This document shows, piece by piece, positions 54,526-63,301 of a stretch of 64,000 bases of DNA. Numbering within the stretch: the first letter of the stretch is position 1; each line of letters opens with the position of its first letter. The translations under genes were made by a program, and so were the position numbers. This DNA is from Bacteroidales bacterium F22 (GTDB lineage Bacteria > Bacteroidota > Bacteroidia > Bacteroidales > Bacteroidaceae), in contig CP095414.1 in the NCBI GenBank assembly GCA_029541985.1, forward strand, positions 1,860,001-1,924,000, in the 5' to 3' direction. The notes below the pieces were generated by a model. That model did no database searches. It worked only from the letters and a program-made list of their open reading frames with translations, and was not told the origin of the DNA.

Positions 54526-55176
54526 TTACTGCCTTCTTCCTTTTAAAATGAGCAATCCTTCAGGGCCCATGTTGAAGAGTAAATCGATGATGCTCAGGTT
54601 GGGTAAGAAACCCAACTGCTCTTGGTATACTTGATAATAAGGAATCTCTTGGTAGTCCGGGAATTGGTCTACTCCCGACACTTTAGGATTGATGCGTTCT
54701 CGCAAGTCAGATAGGCAAATTTCCTCACTAGCTGGTACATAGCTATCAGTCAATTTTAATGTAGGGTTGATACCGATGTCATCACACATGATGCGGCACA
54801 ATTCCATATTGAAATCCAATAAGAAATCATGCTTTTTCTCGTAAAAAGGAGCCAATTCATCCTCGTAATATAAAAAAAACGGACTGTTATTATATGATGA
54901 TACGAGGGCATTCCAATGCAGGTGTTGCCATCTCCCATGGTCACTGATTTTGATATCACGAATGAGACGATGGTCGCTCTGTGGCTTAATGATAGGGATA
55001 GTCAAAGACAAAGGGCCCTGAGGCGAAGCGATAACGCATCGATTGCGATAGCTCTGCTTCCTATAGTTCTCCCATTGTTCGATATAAGCTACCTCACAAT
55101 GCGCCATAGCGGTATAGTAACTGATAGGAGCTAAGTAAGCGCTACTAAATAAAAATGATTCTTGATTTTCGGTCAT
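54526..55176 (-). CDS. WbqC-like family protein
   Basis: A 216-residue protein of the WbqC family, whose members occur in O-antigen and other clusters; the enzymatic role is poorly defined. Visible features are SSAYLAPISYYTAMAHCEVAY near the start, ENYRKQSYRNRCVIASPQGP and the conserved WQHLHWNALVSSYNNSPFF. It is the last gene of the dapB-lepB-paralogue operon, 13 bases after the paralogue. No membrane segment. Confidence 0.85.
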   Translation of the reverse strand: MTENQESFLFSSAYLAPISYYTAMAHCEVAYIEQWENYRKQSYRNRCVIASPQGPLSLTIPIIKPQSDHRLIRDIKISDHGRWQHLHWNALVSSYNNSPFFLYYEDELAPFYEKKHDFLLDFNMELCRIMCDDIGINPTLKLTDSYVPASEEICLSDLRERINPKVSGVDQFPDYQEIPYYQVYQEQLGFLPNLSIIDLLFNMGPEGLLILKGRRQ

Positions 55177-55189
55177 GATATTTCAGTAA

Positions 55190-56122
55190 TTAATCGATGG
55201 CTTGGAGTATCCGTTGTTTGCGCCAGCCTGTTTGCGGTGAGATAGAAAATAAGATGCAAGTTGCCTTTCCGATGATATGTGATGCAGGGAGCAATCCGAA
55301 AGTACTCGAGTCGATTTTATTGATGCTGTTATCTGCCCTCATCCAATAATAATCCTGCTTGAAAGTACATGATGGAGCATAGTGCCCATCGATAAATAAG
55401 GAGTCATTCTTGATGGACGCATTGACCTGTTCATATAGTCGTAAAGTATTGCAAAAGAGGATCCTATTTTCAGGTGTCACCTCCATGAGAGTCCCTTTGC
55501 TAGGGACAATCAGTCTGTAATCTTTCGTTCTAGCCAAACTATCAACTAGAGACAAGCAAGAATCACGCTCACAACCATCTGTGAGTAAGTAATATTCATA
55601 ATGGCTGAAGCTACGTATATGCTTGATGCTATCACTCATAGGAAGAAGCTCATTTTCCCTAATCTCAAGGAAATCTAAACGTCTCTTGAGACTATCCTCT
55701 AAGAGTGCACTGTACGCATATTGTTGTTTGTAATCAGGTAACTTTTGGGGATCAATCACTTGATTGAGACTGTCGAGATATAGGGTGTCACCCGGTAAAG
55801 CATAGCATCTATTGATAAAAAGCTGGCCATCTCCAATGTTGGTTTTCTGAGCAGGGGTCTGTTTCGAGAGTGGACTGTTGAACAAGACGATATCATTGCG
55901 TTCTATCTCACCCTGTCCGATACGATGATATCCCCATAATGGAATCATAGGCGTACGCCATCCATAACTCCATCTGTTGACCAATACTCGATCTCCACGG
56001 AGCAGACTATTCGCCATCCCATTGTCGGGGATTAGAACAGAAGTGAAAGCAATATAACGGATAAGCAATACCACGAGTATTGCTCCCAGAAGTGTGCGTA
56101 TCCACTTAGTCCACTGTTTCAT
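55190..56122 (-). CDS. Signal peptidase I paralogue lacking the catalytic Ser and Lys
   Basis: A 310-residue S26-family membrane protein with one N-terminal membrane segment (about 8-30). The fold is recognisable: LIPDNGMANSLLRGDRVLVNRW, ERNDIVLFNSP, INRCYALPGDTLYLDS and YYWMRADNSINKIDSSTFG. In the nucleophile box, the Ser that precedes Met is Gly35 (IPDNGM for IPSxSM). The general-base Lys of the box usually read KRxxGxPGD is Asn104 (INRCYALPGD). Both catalytic residues are therefore missing, so it should not cleave. It lies 21 bases after the intact lepB and may assist or regulate it. Confidence 0.9.
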   Translation of the reverse strand: MKQWTKWIRTLLGAILVVLLIRYIAFTSVLIPDNGMANSLLRGDRVLVNRWSYGWRTPMIPLWGYHRIGQGEIERNDIVLFNSPLSKQTPAQKTNIGDGQLFINRCYALPGDTLYLDSLNQVIDPQKLPDYKQQYAYSALLEDSLKRRLDFLEIRENELLPMSDSIKHIRSFSHYEYYLLTDGCERDSCLSLVDSLARTKDYRLIVPSKGTLMEVTPENRILFCNTLRLYEQVNASIKNDSLFIDGHYAPSCTFKQDYYWMRADNSINKIDSSTFGLLPASHIIGKATCILFSISPQTGWRKQRILQAID

Positions 56123-56143
56123 CTCTACTTGTTTAATTGCTTT

Positions 56144-57661
56144 CTAGTTTACCCATTTAAAGAAACGGTTAAATCGGATATGTCCATCAAACCATGAGCG
56201 GTCTTTGTCTAGTGATAACCACACGACGATAGGCTTCCCTACGATATGGTCTTCTGGGACAAAACCCCAATAGCGAGAATCGGCAGAGTTGTGGCGATTA
56301 TCTCCCATCATCCAATAGTAATCCATGGCGAAAGTATAATGGTCCGCTAGCTGTCCATCTATGTAGATACCGTCTGCTTTGAGGGCCAATTGATGTCCTT
56401 CATAGGCTTCGATACAGCGACTATAGATAGGTAGATTCTCTAGTGTCAATGCGATAGTGCTTCCTTTTTTAGGAACCCAGATTGGACCATAATTGTTTCG
56501 GTCCCATTTCTTAACCATATTGAGTGGATAGAGGTCACCAGCAAATTCTTCAGGTTCCATTACGATATGACTTACGAGCGCCTTGTTTCCCTCTAGTGTC
56601 TGAAGCATCTTTTTAGTTAGTGGCAAGTGGTATACTGGTGCCATGATTCCGTTGCTATCCATCTTGGTTAGTCCCAATTTCTGAAGTGCCATATCCCATC
56701 CATTAGAAGTAGACATCATCATCTCATCATCTTTGCTGATTCCTAAACTGCGAAAAATTGATTGAGGGATACGCATCCCTTGGGTTTGAACGAAATAGTT
56801 CATCTGTACACCCTCAGGAGTTTTCTCAGCGACTCCATCGATATAGATGATTCCCTTCTTGATTTCCAAAGTATCTCCAGGAATTCCTACACATCGTTTC
56901 ACATAATTCTCTCTTCTATCTACAGGACGGTAAACAACCTTTCCATAGATATTAGGACTATTATCGATGACTTTACGACCTGCTCGATAGGCCTTGTCGA
57001 AATACAATGCTTGCGAGTAAGCATCGAGCGTATCAAATCTAGCAGGGACTGGATAGGCATCTTCTCCGATGCTATAACTCAACGAGTAAATATCTGTCAT
57101 CGCTCTATTTACCGCGACACTGTCTCCAGCAGGGAAATTAAATACGACGATATCGTTCCTCTCTACCTTTCCTAATCCCTTAGTACGGTCATATTTCCAT
57201 TTTGGCCATGAGAGATAGGAGTTGCAGTTAAAGAAAGGAAGCGTATTTTGTACAAATGGGAGATGTATTGGTGTCATGGGTTTACGTGCACCATAGCTGA
57301 TTTTACTCACATAAAGATAATCACCAACCAACATGGTCTTTTCTAGAGACGACGATGGAATCTGATAGTTTTGGAACAAATATGTGTTGACAAAATAAAG
57401 AGCTATTACGGCAAAGACGATGGCATCTATCCAACTCATGAGAAACCTCACTATCGGATTTTTGATATCACGCCAGCTCGACCAGTGAATGAAATGCGTG
57501 ATGTACTTGTCGAAGAGTAGTGGGACGAGAATCAAACCACGCCAACTGCCTACCCAATATAGAAAAAGGAGATACAATATGGTCAGAACGATAAACGATT
57601 TCCAATGAGGGATTTTCTTCTCTTTCTCCTCTTGTTGCATCTCTTTATTTAAATTACTCAT
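56144..57661 (-). CDS. lepB: Signal peptidase I, catalytically intact copy
   Basis: Cleaves signal peptides of exported proteins at the outer face of the inner membrane. It has 505 residues, long for the family, with two or three N-terminal membrane segments and an insert of roughly 150 residues between the box-E-like part and the C-terminus. Active-site Ser105 is in YQIPSSSLEKTMLVGDYL and Lys255 in YVKRCVGIPGDTLEI; YWMMGDNRHNSADSRYWGFV is the C-terminal signature. It lies between dapB (27 bases) and the inactive paralogue (21 bases). Confidence 0.95.
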   Translation of the reverse strand: MSNLNKEMQQEEKEKKIPHWKSFIVLTILYLLFLYWVGSWRGLILVPLLFDKYITHFIHWSSWRDIKNPIVRFLMSWIDAIVFAVIALYFVNTYLFQNYQIPSSSLEKTMLVGDYLYVSKISYGARKPMTPIHLPFVQNTLPFFNCNSYLSWPKWKYDRTKGLGKVERNDIVVFNFPAGDSVAVNRAMTDIYSLSYSIGEDAYPVPARFDTLDAYSQALYFDKAYRAGRKVIDNSPNIYGKVVYRPVDRRENYVKRCVGIPGDTLEIKKGIIYIDGVAEKTPEGVQMNYFVQTQGMRIPQSIFRSLGISKDDEMMMSTSNGWDMALQKLGLTKMDSNGIMAPVYHLPLTKKMLQTLEGNKALVSHIVMEPEEFAGDLYPLNMVKKWDRNNYGPIWVPKKGSTIALTLENLPIYSRCIEAYEGHQLALKADGIYIDGQLADHYTFAMDYYWMMGDNRHNSADSRYWGFVPEDHIVGKPIVVWLSLDKDRSWFDGHIRFNRFFKWVN

Positions 57662-57688
57662 GTTGTTGAAACTTAAATGTTTGGTTGT

Positions 57689-58444
57689 TTAATTAGCAAG
57701 AAAAGGGAATAAGTCTTCTGTTGTCAAAAATCCCTGATGTTTGTTAGCATATTCTGCAGCAAGGACAGCCCCTAAAGCAAATCCTCCTCTGTTTTTAGCA
57801 TCATGAGTGATTTGTATTTTGTCTTCGTCAGACTCGTATTGAACGGTGTGGATGCCAAATACTTCACCTTCGCGGATAGCAGTAATAGGCAATGTCGACC
57901 CAGGCACTTCTGTTAGTCCTTCAGGGTGCATCTCGTTTTGCATCAAGCAATAGCCCTTGACCTCATCTAGATTAGCGATAGCTTCTTGAGCTAGTGTGAT
58001 AGCGGTACCACTAGGGGCATCAAGCTTGTGTACATGATGTGTCTCTGTCAATGAGACATCATAGTCCTTAAACTGATTCATGATTTTCGCAAGATACTTG
58101 TTTACTGCTCTGAAGATGGTTACCCCGAGACTAAAATTTGAAGCCCAAAAGAAGGTTTTATTTTGTTCTTTACATAACTTCATGAGCTCTTCACGATGAG
58201 ATTCTATCCATCCAGTACTACCAGATACGACTTTAACACAAGCATTCATGCATCGTTTTACATTGTCATAGGCCACACTAGGTGCTGTAAATTCGATAGC
58301 TACATCTGCCTTACGAAAATCGGGAGAATCAAAAACTTCTTGATTGTCTTTGTCTATGGTTGCTACGATTTCATGGCCACGCTGTATCGCAATGCGTTCT
58401 ATTTCATGACCCATTTTGCCATATCCTATAAGTGCTATTTTCAT
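57689..58444 (-). CDS. dapB: 4-hydroxy-tetrahydrodipicolinate reductase
   Basis: NAD(P)H reductase of the lysine/diaminopimelate pathway, supplying meso-DAP for peptidoglycan. It has 251 residues. It starts KIALIGYGKMGHEIERIA, the Rossmann motif; VSGSTGWIE and TETHHVHKLDAPSGTAITLA carry the catalytic His/Lys region, and FGIHTVQYESDEDKIQITHDA the C-terminal sheet. It leads the operon with lepB, and its -7 element lies 25 bases upstream. Confidence 0.96.
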   Translation of the reverse strand: MKIALIGYGKMGHEIERIAIQRGHEIVATIDKDNQEVFDSPDFRKADVAIEFTAPSVAYDNVKRCMNACVKVVSGSTGWIESHREELMKLCKEQNKTFFWASNFSLGVTIFRAVNKYLAKIMNQFKDYDVSLTETHHVHKLDAPSGTAITLAQEAIANLDEVKGYCLMQNEMHPEGLTEVPGSTLPITAIREGEVFGIHTVQYESDEDKIQITHDAKNRGGFALGAVLAAEYANKHQGFLTTEDLFPFLAN

Positions 58445-58468
58445 ACTCTATACGTTGTTTATGGTGAG

Positions 58469-58505
58469 CAAAGATAGTAATATTAGAGAAAAAATACTAC
58501 ATTTG
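58469..58505. promoter_or_regulatory. Divergent -7 elements of dapB and the DUF2851 gene
   Basis: TATCTTTG on the minus strand (58469-58476) faces dapB, and TACATTTG on the plus strand (58498-58505) faces the DUF2851 gene. Both match TAnnTTTG exactly and are 21 bases apart. The second lies 21 bases before the TTG start and supports it. Confidence 0.55.
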
Positions 58506-58526
58506 TTAGTTATAAAAGAATAACTA

Positions 58527-59828
58527 TTGGAACACTTATTACAATATCTATGGGCTAATCAAATCGTTCCTCTTGGTCCCTTGACGACTACCGATGGAGA
58601 GAAATTGGAGATTATCGACCCTGGAATAATAAACCATGATGGCGGTCCTGACTTCTTCAACGCCAAGATTAAGATTGATGACGTGGTATGGGTAGGCAAT
58701 GTGGAGATTCATACATCATCCAGTATGTGGAAACGGCATGGGCATCACCATGACAGACTCTATGACTCTGTGATTCTTCATGTGGCTAATGAGGTGGATT
58801 GTGCCATCATGACGACCGCGGGAGAACCGATTCCGCAATTTCAACTCCCTTGTGGTGAACAAATCCGTATGCGGTATCAGACATTATGTAAAGCCAAATC
58901 CTTCCCTCGTTGTATAGGGATTCTCTCTACCATTCCTTCTGATGAGATCACGGCATGGCTAGGTGAATTGAGTGACCAACGCCTCCAATGGCGTGCCGAC
59001 CAGATTCATCGACGTATGGAACGGCACAACTTAGACTGGGAGGTTACATGTTTCGTCACCTTGGCCCGTTCATTTGGTTTTGGACTCAATGGAGATGCGT
59101 TTGAAAATTGGGCTGATACGGTCAACTTCAAAGCGGCATCCAAACATAGAGACCATCTGTTACAGGTTGAAGCTATCTTCTTGGGACAGGCTGGCCTTTT
59201 GGAACGGGAGTATCCTGAGGACGCTTACTATTCTCAATTGCAGAATGAGTATCGATACCTGAGACATAAATTCTCTCTCAAACAGATGGAAGCCGAACGC
59301 TGGCGTCTATTGCGCATCAGGCCTTATAATTTTCCGCCCTTACGAATTGCTCAGTTGGCCCATCTCTTTGCTACTCGCCCATCCTTACTCTCTCATATCC
59401 TTGAAGCTCAGACGGTATCAGACCTGCATGATCTTTTCACCGTCGAAAGCTCTCCTTATTGGGATGACCATTTTACCTTTGGACATCTAGTCAAAGAGAT
59501 AAAATCATCTCGAGAGAAGAAGAAACGACAGTTGACAAAAAGAAGTCTTGATTTGTTGATACTCAATGCTGTAATTCCTTTGTTATACGCTTATGGCAAT
59601 GCGCATGCCAATCCTGCAGCAGTAGCACGTGCATTCAAATTCCTCCATGAGATGAAGGCTGAGGACAACCATATCATCCGCCGATGGGAGGAAGTCGGCA
59701 TTCATGTCAGCAAGGCTAGTGAGTCTCAAGCATTGATTCATCTCCACAAAGAATATTGTGAAAAACGTCGCTGTTTGTACTGTCGTTTTGGTTTTCATTA
59801 TCTCAAAGGACGAACCATAAGTAAGTAA
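58527..59828 (+). CDS. DUF2851 family protein
   Basis: A 433-residue soluble protein of a Bacteroidota family of unknown function. It opens with EHLLQYLWANQIVP and contains DGGPDFFNAKIKIDDVVWVGNVEIH, where Asp, Glu and His resemble a PD-(D/E)xK-like core, then many Trp/Arg/His-rich helices. The C-terminus has four Cys-region residues in YCEKRRCLYCRFGFHYLKG, a possible metal site. The start is TTG: no in-frame ATG precedes the conserved N-terminus, and the promoter lies just upstream. Divergent from dapB. Confidence 0.88.
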   Translation: MEHLLQYLWANQIVPLGPLTTTDGEKLEIIDPGIINHDGGPDFFNAKIKIDDVVWVGNVEIHTSSSMWKRHGHHHDRLYDSVILHVANEVDCAIMTTAGEPIPQFQLPCGEQIRMRYQTLCKAKSFPRCIGILSTIPSDEITAWLGELSDQRLQWRADQIHRRMERHNLDWEVTCFVTLARSFGFGLNGDAFENWADTVNFKAASKHRDHLLQVEAIFLGQAGLLEREYPEDAYYSQLQNEYRYLRHKFSLKQMEAERWRLLRIRPYNFPPLRIAQLAHLFATRPSLLSHILEAQTVSDLHDLFTVESSPYWDDHFTFGHLVKEIKSSREKKKRQLTKRSLDLLILNAVIPLLYAYGNAHANPAAVARAFKFLHEMKAEDNHIIRRWEEVGIHVSKASESQALIHLHKEYCEKRRCLYCRFGFHYLKGRTISK

Positions 59829-59867
59829 GAAAACGCTGTTTTATGCTGATTATTACATTATATATTC

Positions 59868-59875
59868 TATTTTTG
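59868..59875 (+). promoter_or_regulatory. -7 element abutting the Ig-like lipoprotein start
   Basis: TATTTTTG, an exact TAnnTTTG match, with only TAAC between it and the ATG at 59880. Transcription would start at or in that codon. Either the message is leaderless or the protein starts at the in-frame ATG at 59919. Confidence 0.45.
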
Positions 59876-59879
59876 TAAC

Positions 59880-61943
59880 ATGGATAAAAATAAGCAACAT
59901 TATTATATCAATCGGGTGATGCAGCTACTTACAACCCTCATGCTAGGGTGTTTGTTATATGCGTGTGCGAATATAGGACGACCTGATGGAGGTCCGATAG
60001 ATGAGACCCCCCCTCGCTTCCTAGAGAGCAACCCTGGAATTAAATCGGTTAATAATAATAGAAAAAAGATTGTACTTGATTTTGATGAAAATATCAAAGT
60101 AGAGAAAATCGCTGAAAATGTAGTGGTCTCTCCACCACAAATAAAGATGCCTGAGATCAAAGCTTCAGGCAAGCATATACGTATCAACTTAAATGATACC
60201 TTGGTTCCAAATACGACTTATACAGTCGATTTTACTGATGCTATCGTGGATAATAACGAAGGAAATCCGCTGGGTAACTTCACGTATTCTTTTTCTACAG
60301 GTGACAAGATAGATACTCTTGAGGTGTCTGGTTATATCCTCAATGCAGAGGACTTGGAACCAGTCAAAGGGATGCTTGTCGGACTTTATGATAACCTTTC
60401 AGATACCGCTTTTACAACTTTGCCTTTTCAGCGGGTCGGCCGTACCGATAGCCGCGGACATTTTGTGATTCGTGGTATTGCTCCTGGGAAGTATCATATC
60501 TTCGGCCTGCAAGACAATGACCAGAACTATTATTTCTCTCAAGTCAGAGAAAATCTGGCATTTAGTGACTCGCTCATCGTCCCTTATAGCAAGGCAGATA
60601 CTCGCCAAGATACGACAATGATTGATTCGATTACTATTGATACTGTCCTCACCGTGGGCTATACCCATTACTTCCCTGATGACATTGTGCTGCGTAGTTT
60701 CCTCGAAAAAGATACGTTCCAATACCTCAAACGTACTTCTAGACCTTTTCCATGGCAGTTGAGCATTCAATTTGCTGTCCCAGCTGATACACTACCTCAG
60801 TTGCGCGGTTTAGATTGTGATTTGAGCGATGCCTTTGTCATCGAGAAGACAGCGACCTTAGACTCTTTGATTTATTGGATTAAAGATACGACTTTAGTTC
60901 ATCGAGATACCCTTACTATAGAAGCGACTTATCAAGCGACTGATACCTTGAACCAGATGATTACTAAGGTTGATACCCTCTTTTTCGCTGTGCCTAACAA
61001 GTATAAACGTAAAGTAAAGGAAGAGGAGAAGAAAGAGGAAGAAAGGAAAAAGAAACAACAAGAAGACTTGCAAGAGCTCATCAAAACAGTTGAGGATAGC
61101 AAGTCAGGATATGATAAGATTCATCAACAGTTACTTCTGGCTCCTGCCGATAGTGCTCTCATCCTTGAGGATAGTTTAGCTCGTTTAGATTTGGAATCGG
61201 CAGAGAAAGAAAAGGATGTCTTCGAGGCTAAAATCAACGAACCAAAGATGTTGGAAGCCGAAATCGATATGAAGTCTCCTCTAGATGTGTATGGATCAAT
61301 CAATCTATCTTTTGAAGAACCGATTGCTTCGATTGATTCTTCTGCCATCCATATGAAGCAAAAAGTGGATTCTACATGGCAAGAGGTGGATTATAAGATG
61401 ATTCATGATGACAACCATCTCTTGGAATACACCATCTATTCTCAGTGGAAACCAGATACTGAATATTCTTTGAATATCGATTCTATGGCTTTCGTGGGAT
61501 TATATGGCACGTATACTCGAAAAGTGGAAAAGACCTTCAAAATACGTACTCTTGAAGATTATGGAGAGATTTATTTCAATGTGATTGGGGTAAAAGGTCC
61601 TGCTTTCGTTCAGTTGTTAGACCCTTCAGACAAAGTGCTTCGTCAGCAAAAAGTCAAAGAAGGAAAGGCCGACTTTTATTATCTTGAACCAGCCAAATAT
61701 GGAGCTCGATTAGTCGTCGATAGCAATGAAAATAATGTATGGGATACAGGGAAATATGCGAAGGGAATCGCTCCCGAGATGGTCTATTATTACCCTAAGG
61801 TAATTGAATTGAAGGCGCAATGGGAATTGGAACAAGATTGGAATGTTCATGAAAAGCCATTGTTCAAGCAGAAACCTTCTGAGATGGTTAAGCAGAAACC
61901 AGAGGAGAAAAAGAAAAAGACGAGTAGTAGAGATAGAAACTAA
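59880..61943 (+). CDS. Ig-like domain lipoprotein
   Basis: Outer-membrane-type lipoprotein of 687 residues. The hydrophobic segment LLTTLMLGCLLYAC ends in a lipobox with Cys29, followed by ANIGRPDGGPIDETPPRFLES, the recurring start of this Bacteroidota family. An SbsA-like Ig domain (about 40-140) contains VLDFDENIKV and NTTYTVDFTDAIVDNNEGNPLG. A second beta domain follows (VSGYILNAEDLEPVKGMLVG), then a Lys/Glu coiled-coil part near 380-440 and further beta domains; the end is Lys-rich. The alternative start at residue 14 leaves a short but plausible signal peptide. Function unknown. Confidence 0.88.
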   Translation: MDKNKQHYYINRVMQLLTTLMLGCLLYACANIGRPDGGPIDETPPRFLESNPGIKSVNNNRKKIVLDFDENIKVEKIAENVVVSPPQIKMPEIKASGKHIRINLNDTLVPNTTYTVDFTDAIVDNNEGNPLGNFTYSFSTGDKIDTLEVSGYILNAEDLEPVKGMLVGLYDNLSDTAFTTLPFQRVGRTDSRGHFVIRGIAPGKYHIFGLQDNDQNYYFSQVRENLAFSDSLIVPYSKADTRQDTTMIDSITIDTVLTVGYTHYFPDDIVLRSFLEKDTFQYLKRTSRPFPWQLSIQFAVPADTLPQLRGLDCDLSDAFVIEKTATLDSLIYWIKDTTLVHRDTLTIEATYQATDTLNQMITKVDTLFFAVPNKYKRKVKEEEKKEEERKKKQQEDLQELIKTVEDSKSGYDKIHQQLLLAPADSALILEDSLARLDLESAEKEKDVFEAKINEPKMLEAEIDMKSPLDVYGSINLSFEEPIASIDSSAIHMKQKVDSTWQEVDYKMIHDDNHLLEYTIYSQWKPDTEYSLNIDSMAFVGLYGTYTRKVEKTFKIRTLEDYGEIYFNVIGVKGPAFVQLLDPSDKVLRQQKVKEGKADFYYLEPAKYGARLVVDSNENNVWDTGKYAKGIAPEMVYYYPKVIELKAQWELEQDWNVHEKPLFKQKPSEMVKQKPEEKKKKTSSRDRN

Positions 61944-61953
61944 TCAAAATAGT

Positions 61954-61959
61954 AGGAGG
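61954..61959 (+). promoter_or_regulatory. Shine-Dalgarno sequence of the DUF3108 gene
   Basis: AGGAGG, 9 bases before the ATG. A perfect purine-rich ribosome binding site is unusual here; the other starts in this window lack one, as is normal in Bacteroidota. It lies just after the lipoprotein stop. Confidence 0.5.
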
Positions 61960-61968
61960 AATTAGCGT

Positions 61969-62826
61969 ATGAAAAATCTAAGATATTTGATGATTGTGAT
62001 AGCGATTTTTATCGTATCCACCAGTGTCACTGATGCACAATCTGTCCATAAAAAAGCCTCATTTTCTACAAAGAATGTAGCATTCAAATCAGGTGAACGG
62101 TTGGATTATGATTTATATTTCAATTGGCGTTTCATCTGGACCAAAGCTGGAAAAGCTCATCTATATACTACAGATACTATCTTTGATGGCAAACCAGCCT
62201 TGAAAGTTGATTTGTTGTCTACTGGAAGTAAGAGTGCTGACTTTTTTTTCAAGATGCGAGATACTGTCATGACAGTCATGACGCATGATTTGCTTCCACG
62301 CTATTACCGTAAGGGTTCTCTCGAAGGAGGACGTTATCAAGTGGATGAGGCTTGGTACAGTTATCCCGATGATAGCTGTAGAGTCTATCAGCGACGTACT
62401 CGTCCGGGTACAGACTATCTACGCGAAGATACGACCACGATGAATATTTGTATTCAGGATATGGTCAGCAGTTTGATGCGTAGTCGCTCTATCAATCCTG
62501 ACACACTAGTGATGAATCAAAAGATTGTGATTCCTATTGTTTCTGGCAAAAGGGTAGATATGCAGACGTTAATCTATAGAGGACGTCGTTTATTTGAATC
62601 TAAGAATGGGAATACTTATAATTGTCTTGTCTTCAGTTTCGTCGAATATACCAAAGAAGGAGATGAAGAAGAAGTCATTACTTTTTATATCACTGATGAC
62701 GAAAATCATATTCCAGTTCGCCTCGACCTCTTCCTTAATTTTGGATCTGCAAAAGCTTTCTTGACTCATCTTGAAGGGAATAAATACCCGATGGATTCCG
62801 TCGTCAGAGGAAGTAAGAGGAAATAG
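61969..62826 (+). CDS. DUF3108 family exported protein
   Basis: A 285-residue protein with a signal peptide (about 1-23, ending VTDA-QS). The mature part is a beta-rich DUF3108 domain: FKSGERLDYDLYFNWRFIWTKAG at the start, TTDTIFDGKPALKVDLLSTG, and DENHIPVRLDLFLNFGSAKAFL near the end. The family is periplasmic or outer-membrane-associated with no known activity. It lies 25 bases after the lipoprotein gene, as last gene of that pair, and has a strong Shine-Dalgarno sequence. Confidence 0.9.
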   Translation: MKNLRYLMIVIAIFIVSTSVTDAQSVHKKASFSTKNVAFKSGERLDYDLYFNWRFIWTKAGKAHLYTTDTIFDGKPALKVDLLSTGSKSADFFFKMRDTVMTVMTHDLLPRYYRKGSLEGGRYQVDEAWYSYPDDSCRVYQRRTRPGTDYLREDTTTMNICIQDMVSSLMRSRSINPDTLVMNQKIVIPIVSGKRVDMQTLIYRGRRLFESKNGNTYNCLVFSFVEYTKEGDEEEVITFYITDDENHIPVRLDLFLNFGSAKAFLTHLEGNKYPMDSVVRGSKRK

Positions 62827-63227
62827 GCCAGGGCAATGCTGAATGGCAAAGTTACGGTCATTCGTTATCTCTTTTTTACTTAATTGTAAGTTCTCCCTAT
62901 TTCTTTTCACAATAGTGAAAAGAAATCCCTTCTGTTGTGCTCATATTCTTTCTCATCCGAGGGAAAACCCTATGGAGCAGATTGTGACGCCTCCAAACGG
63001 CTTCTAAATGCATTTTATTTCTTGTCTAATCATTCTAAGAGTCGTTTTCGTAAGATGCGAACTTAAGACTTAAGTCTTAGGATAGTCAGATTCCGTGTTC
63101 AATTTTTTGACGACCTATCGTTACCTTGGTAACCAAGGGTGGATAGTTTCCCCATAAATGAGCATTACTGTTAATCGTTAACAGGTCTGTTGCTAAAGCG
63201 GTAAACTGTACGGTGTATAAAAAAAGA
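62827..63227. repeat. Palindrome-rich non-coding gap
   Basis: No gene. Four perfect inverted repeats lie within 290 bases: ATTTCTTTTCAC-aata-GTGAAAAGAAAT (62899-62926, 12 bp), TAAGACTTAAGTCTTA (63064-63079, 16-base palindrome), CCTTGG-taa-CCAAGG (63124-63138) and CTGTTAA-tcg-TTAACAG (63168-63184). None is followed by a T run. Their role is unknown. Confidence 0.5.
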
Positions 63228-63262
63228 AATACGTGAATCAACAGTTCATTGATTCACGTATT
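63228..63262 (-). terminator. Terminator of cysS
   Basis: Thirteen-bp stem AATACGTGAATCA with complement and a 9-base loop. On the minus strand it is followed by TTCTTTTTTT, a good intrinsic terminator 40 bases after the cysS stop. Confidence 0.85.
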
Positions 63263-63301
63263 CGTCTTTTAAAAGAGGTCTTTCTTTACACTTGTATCCT
63301 T

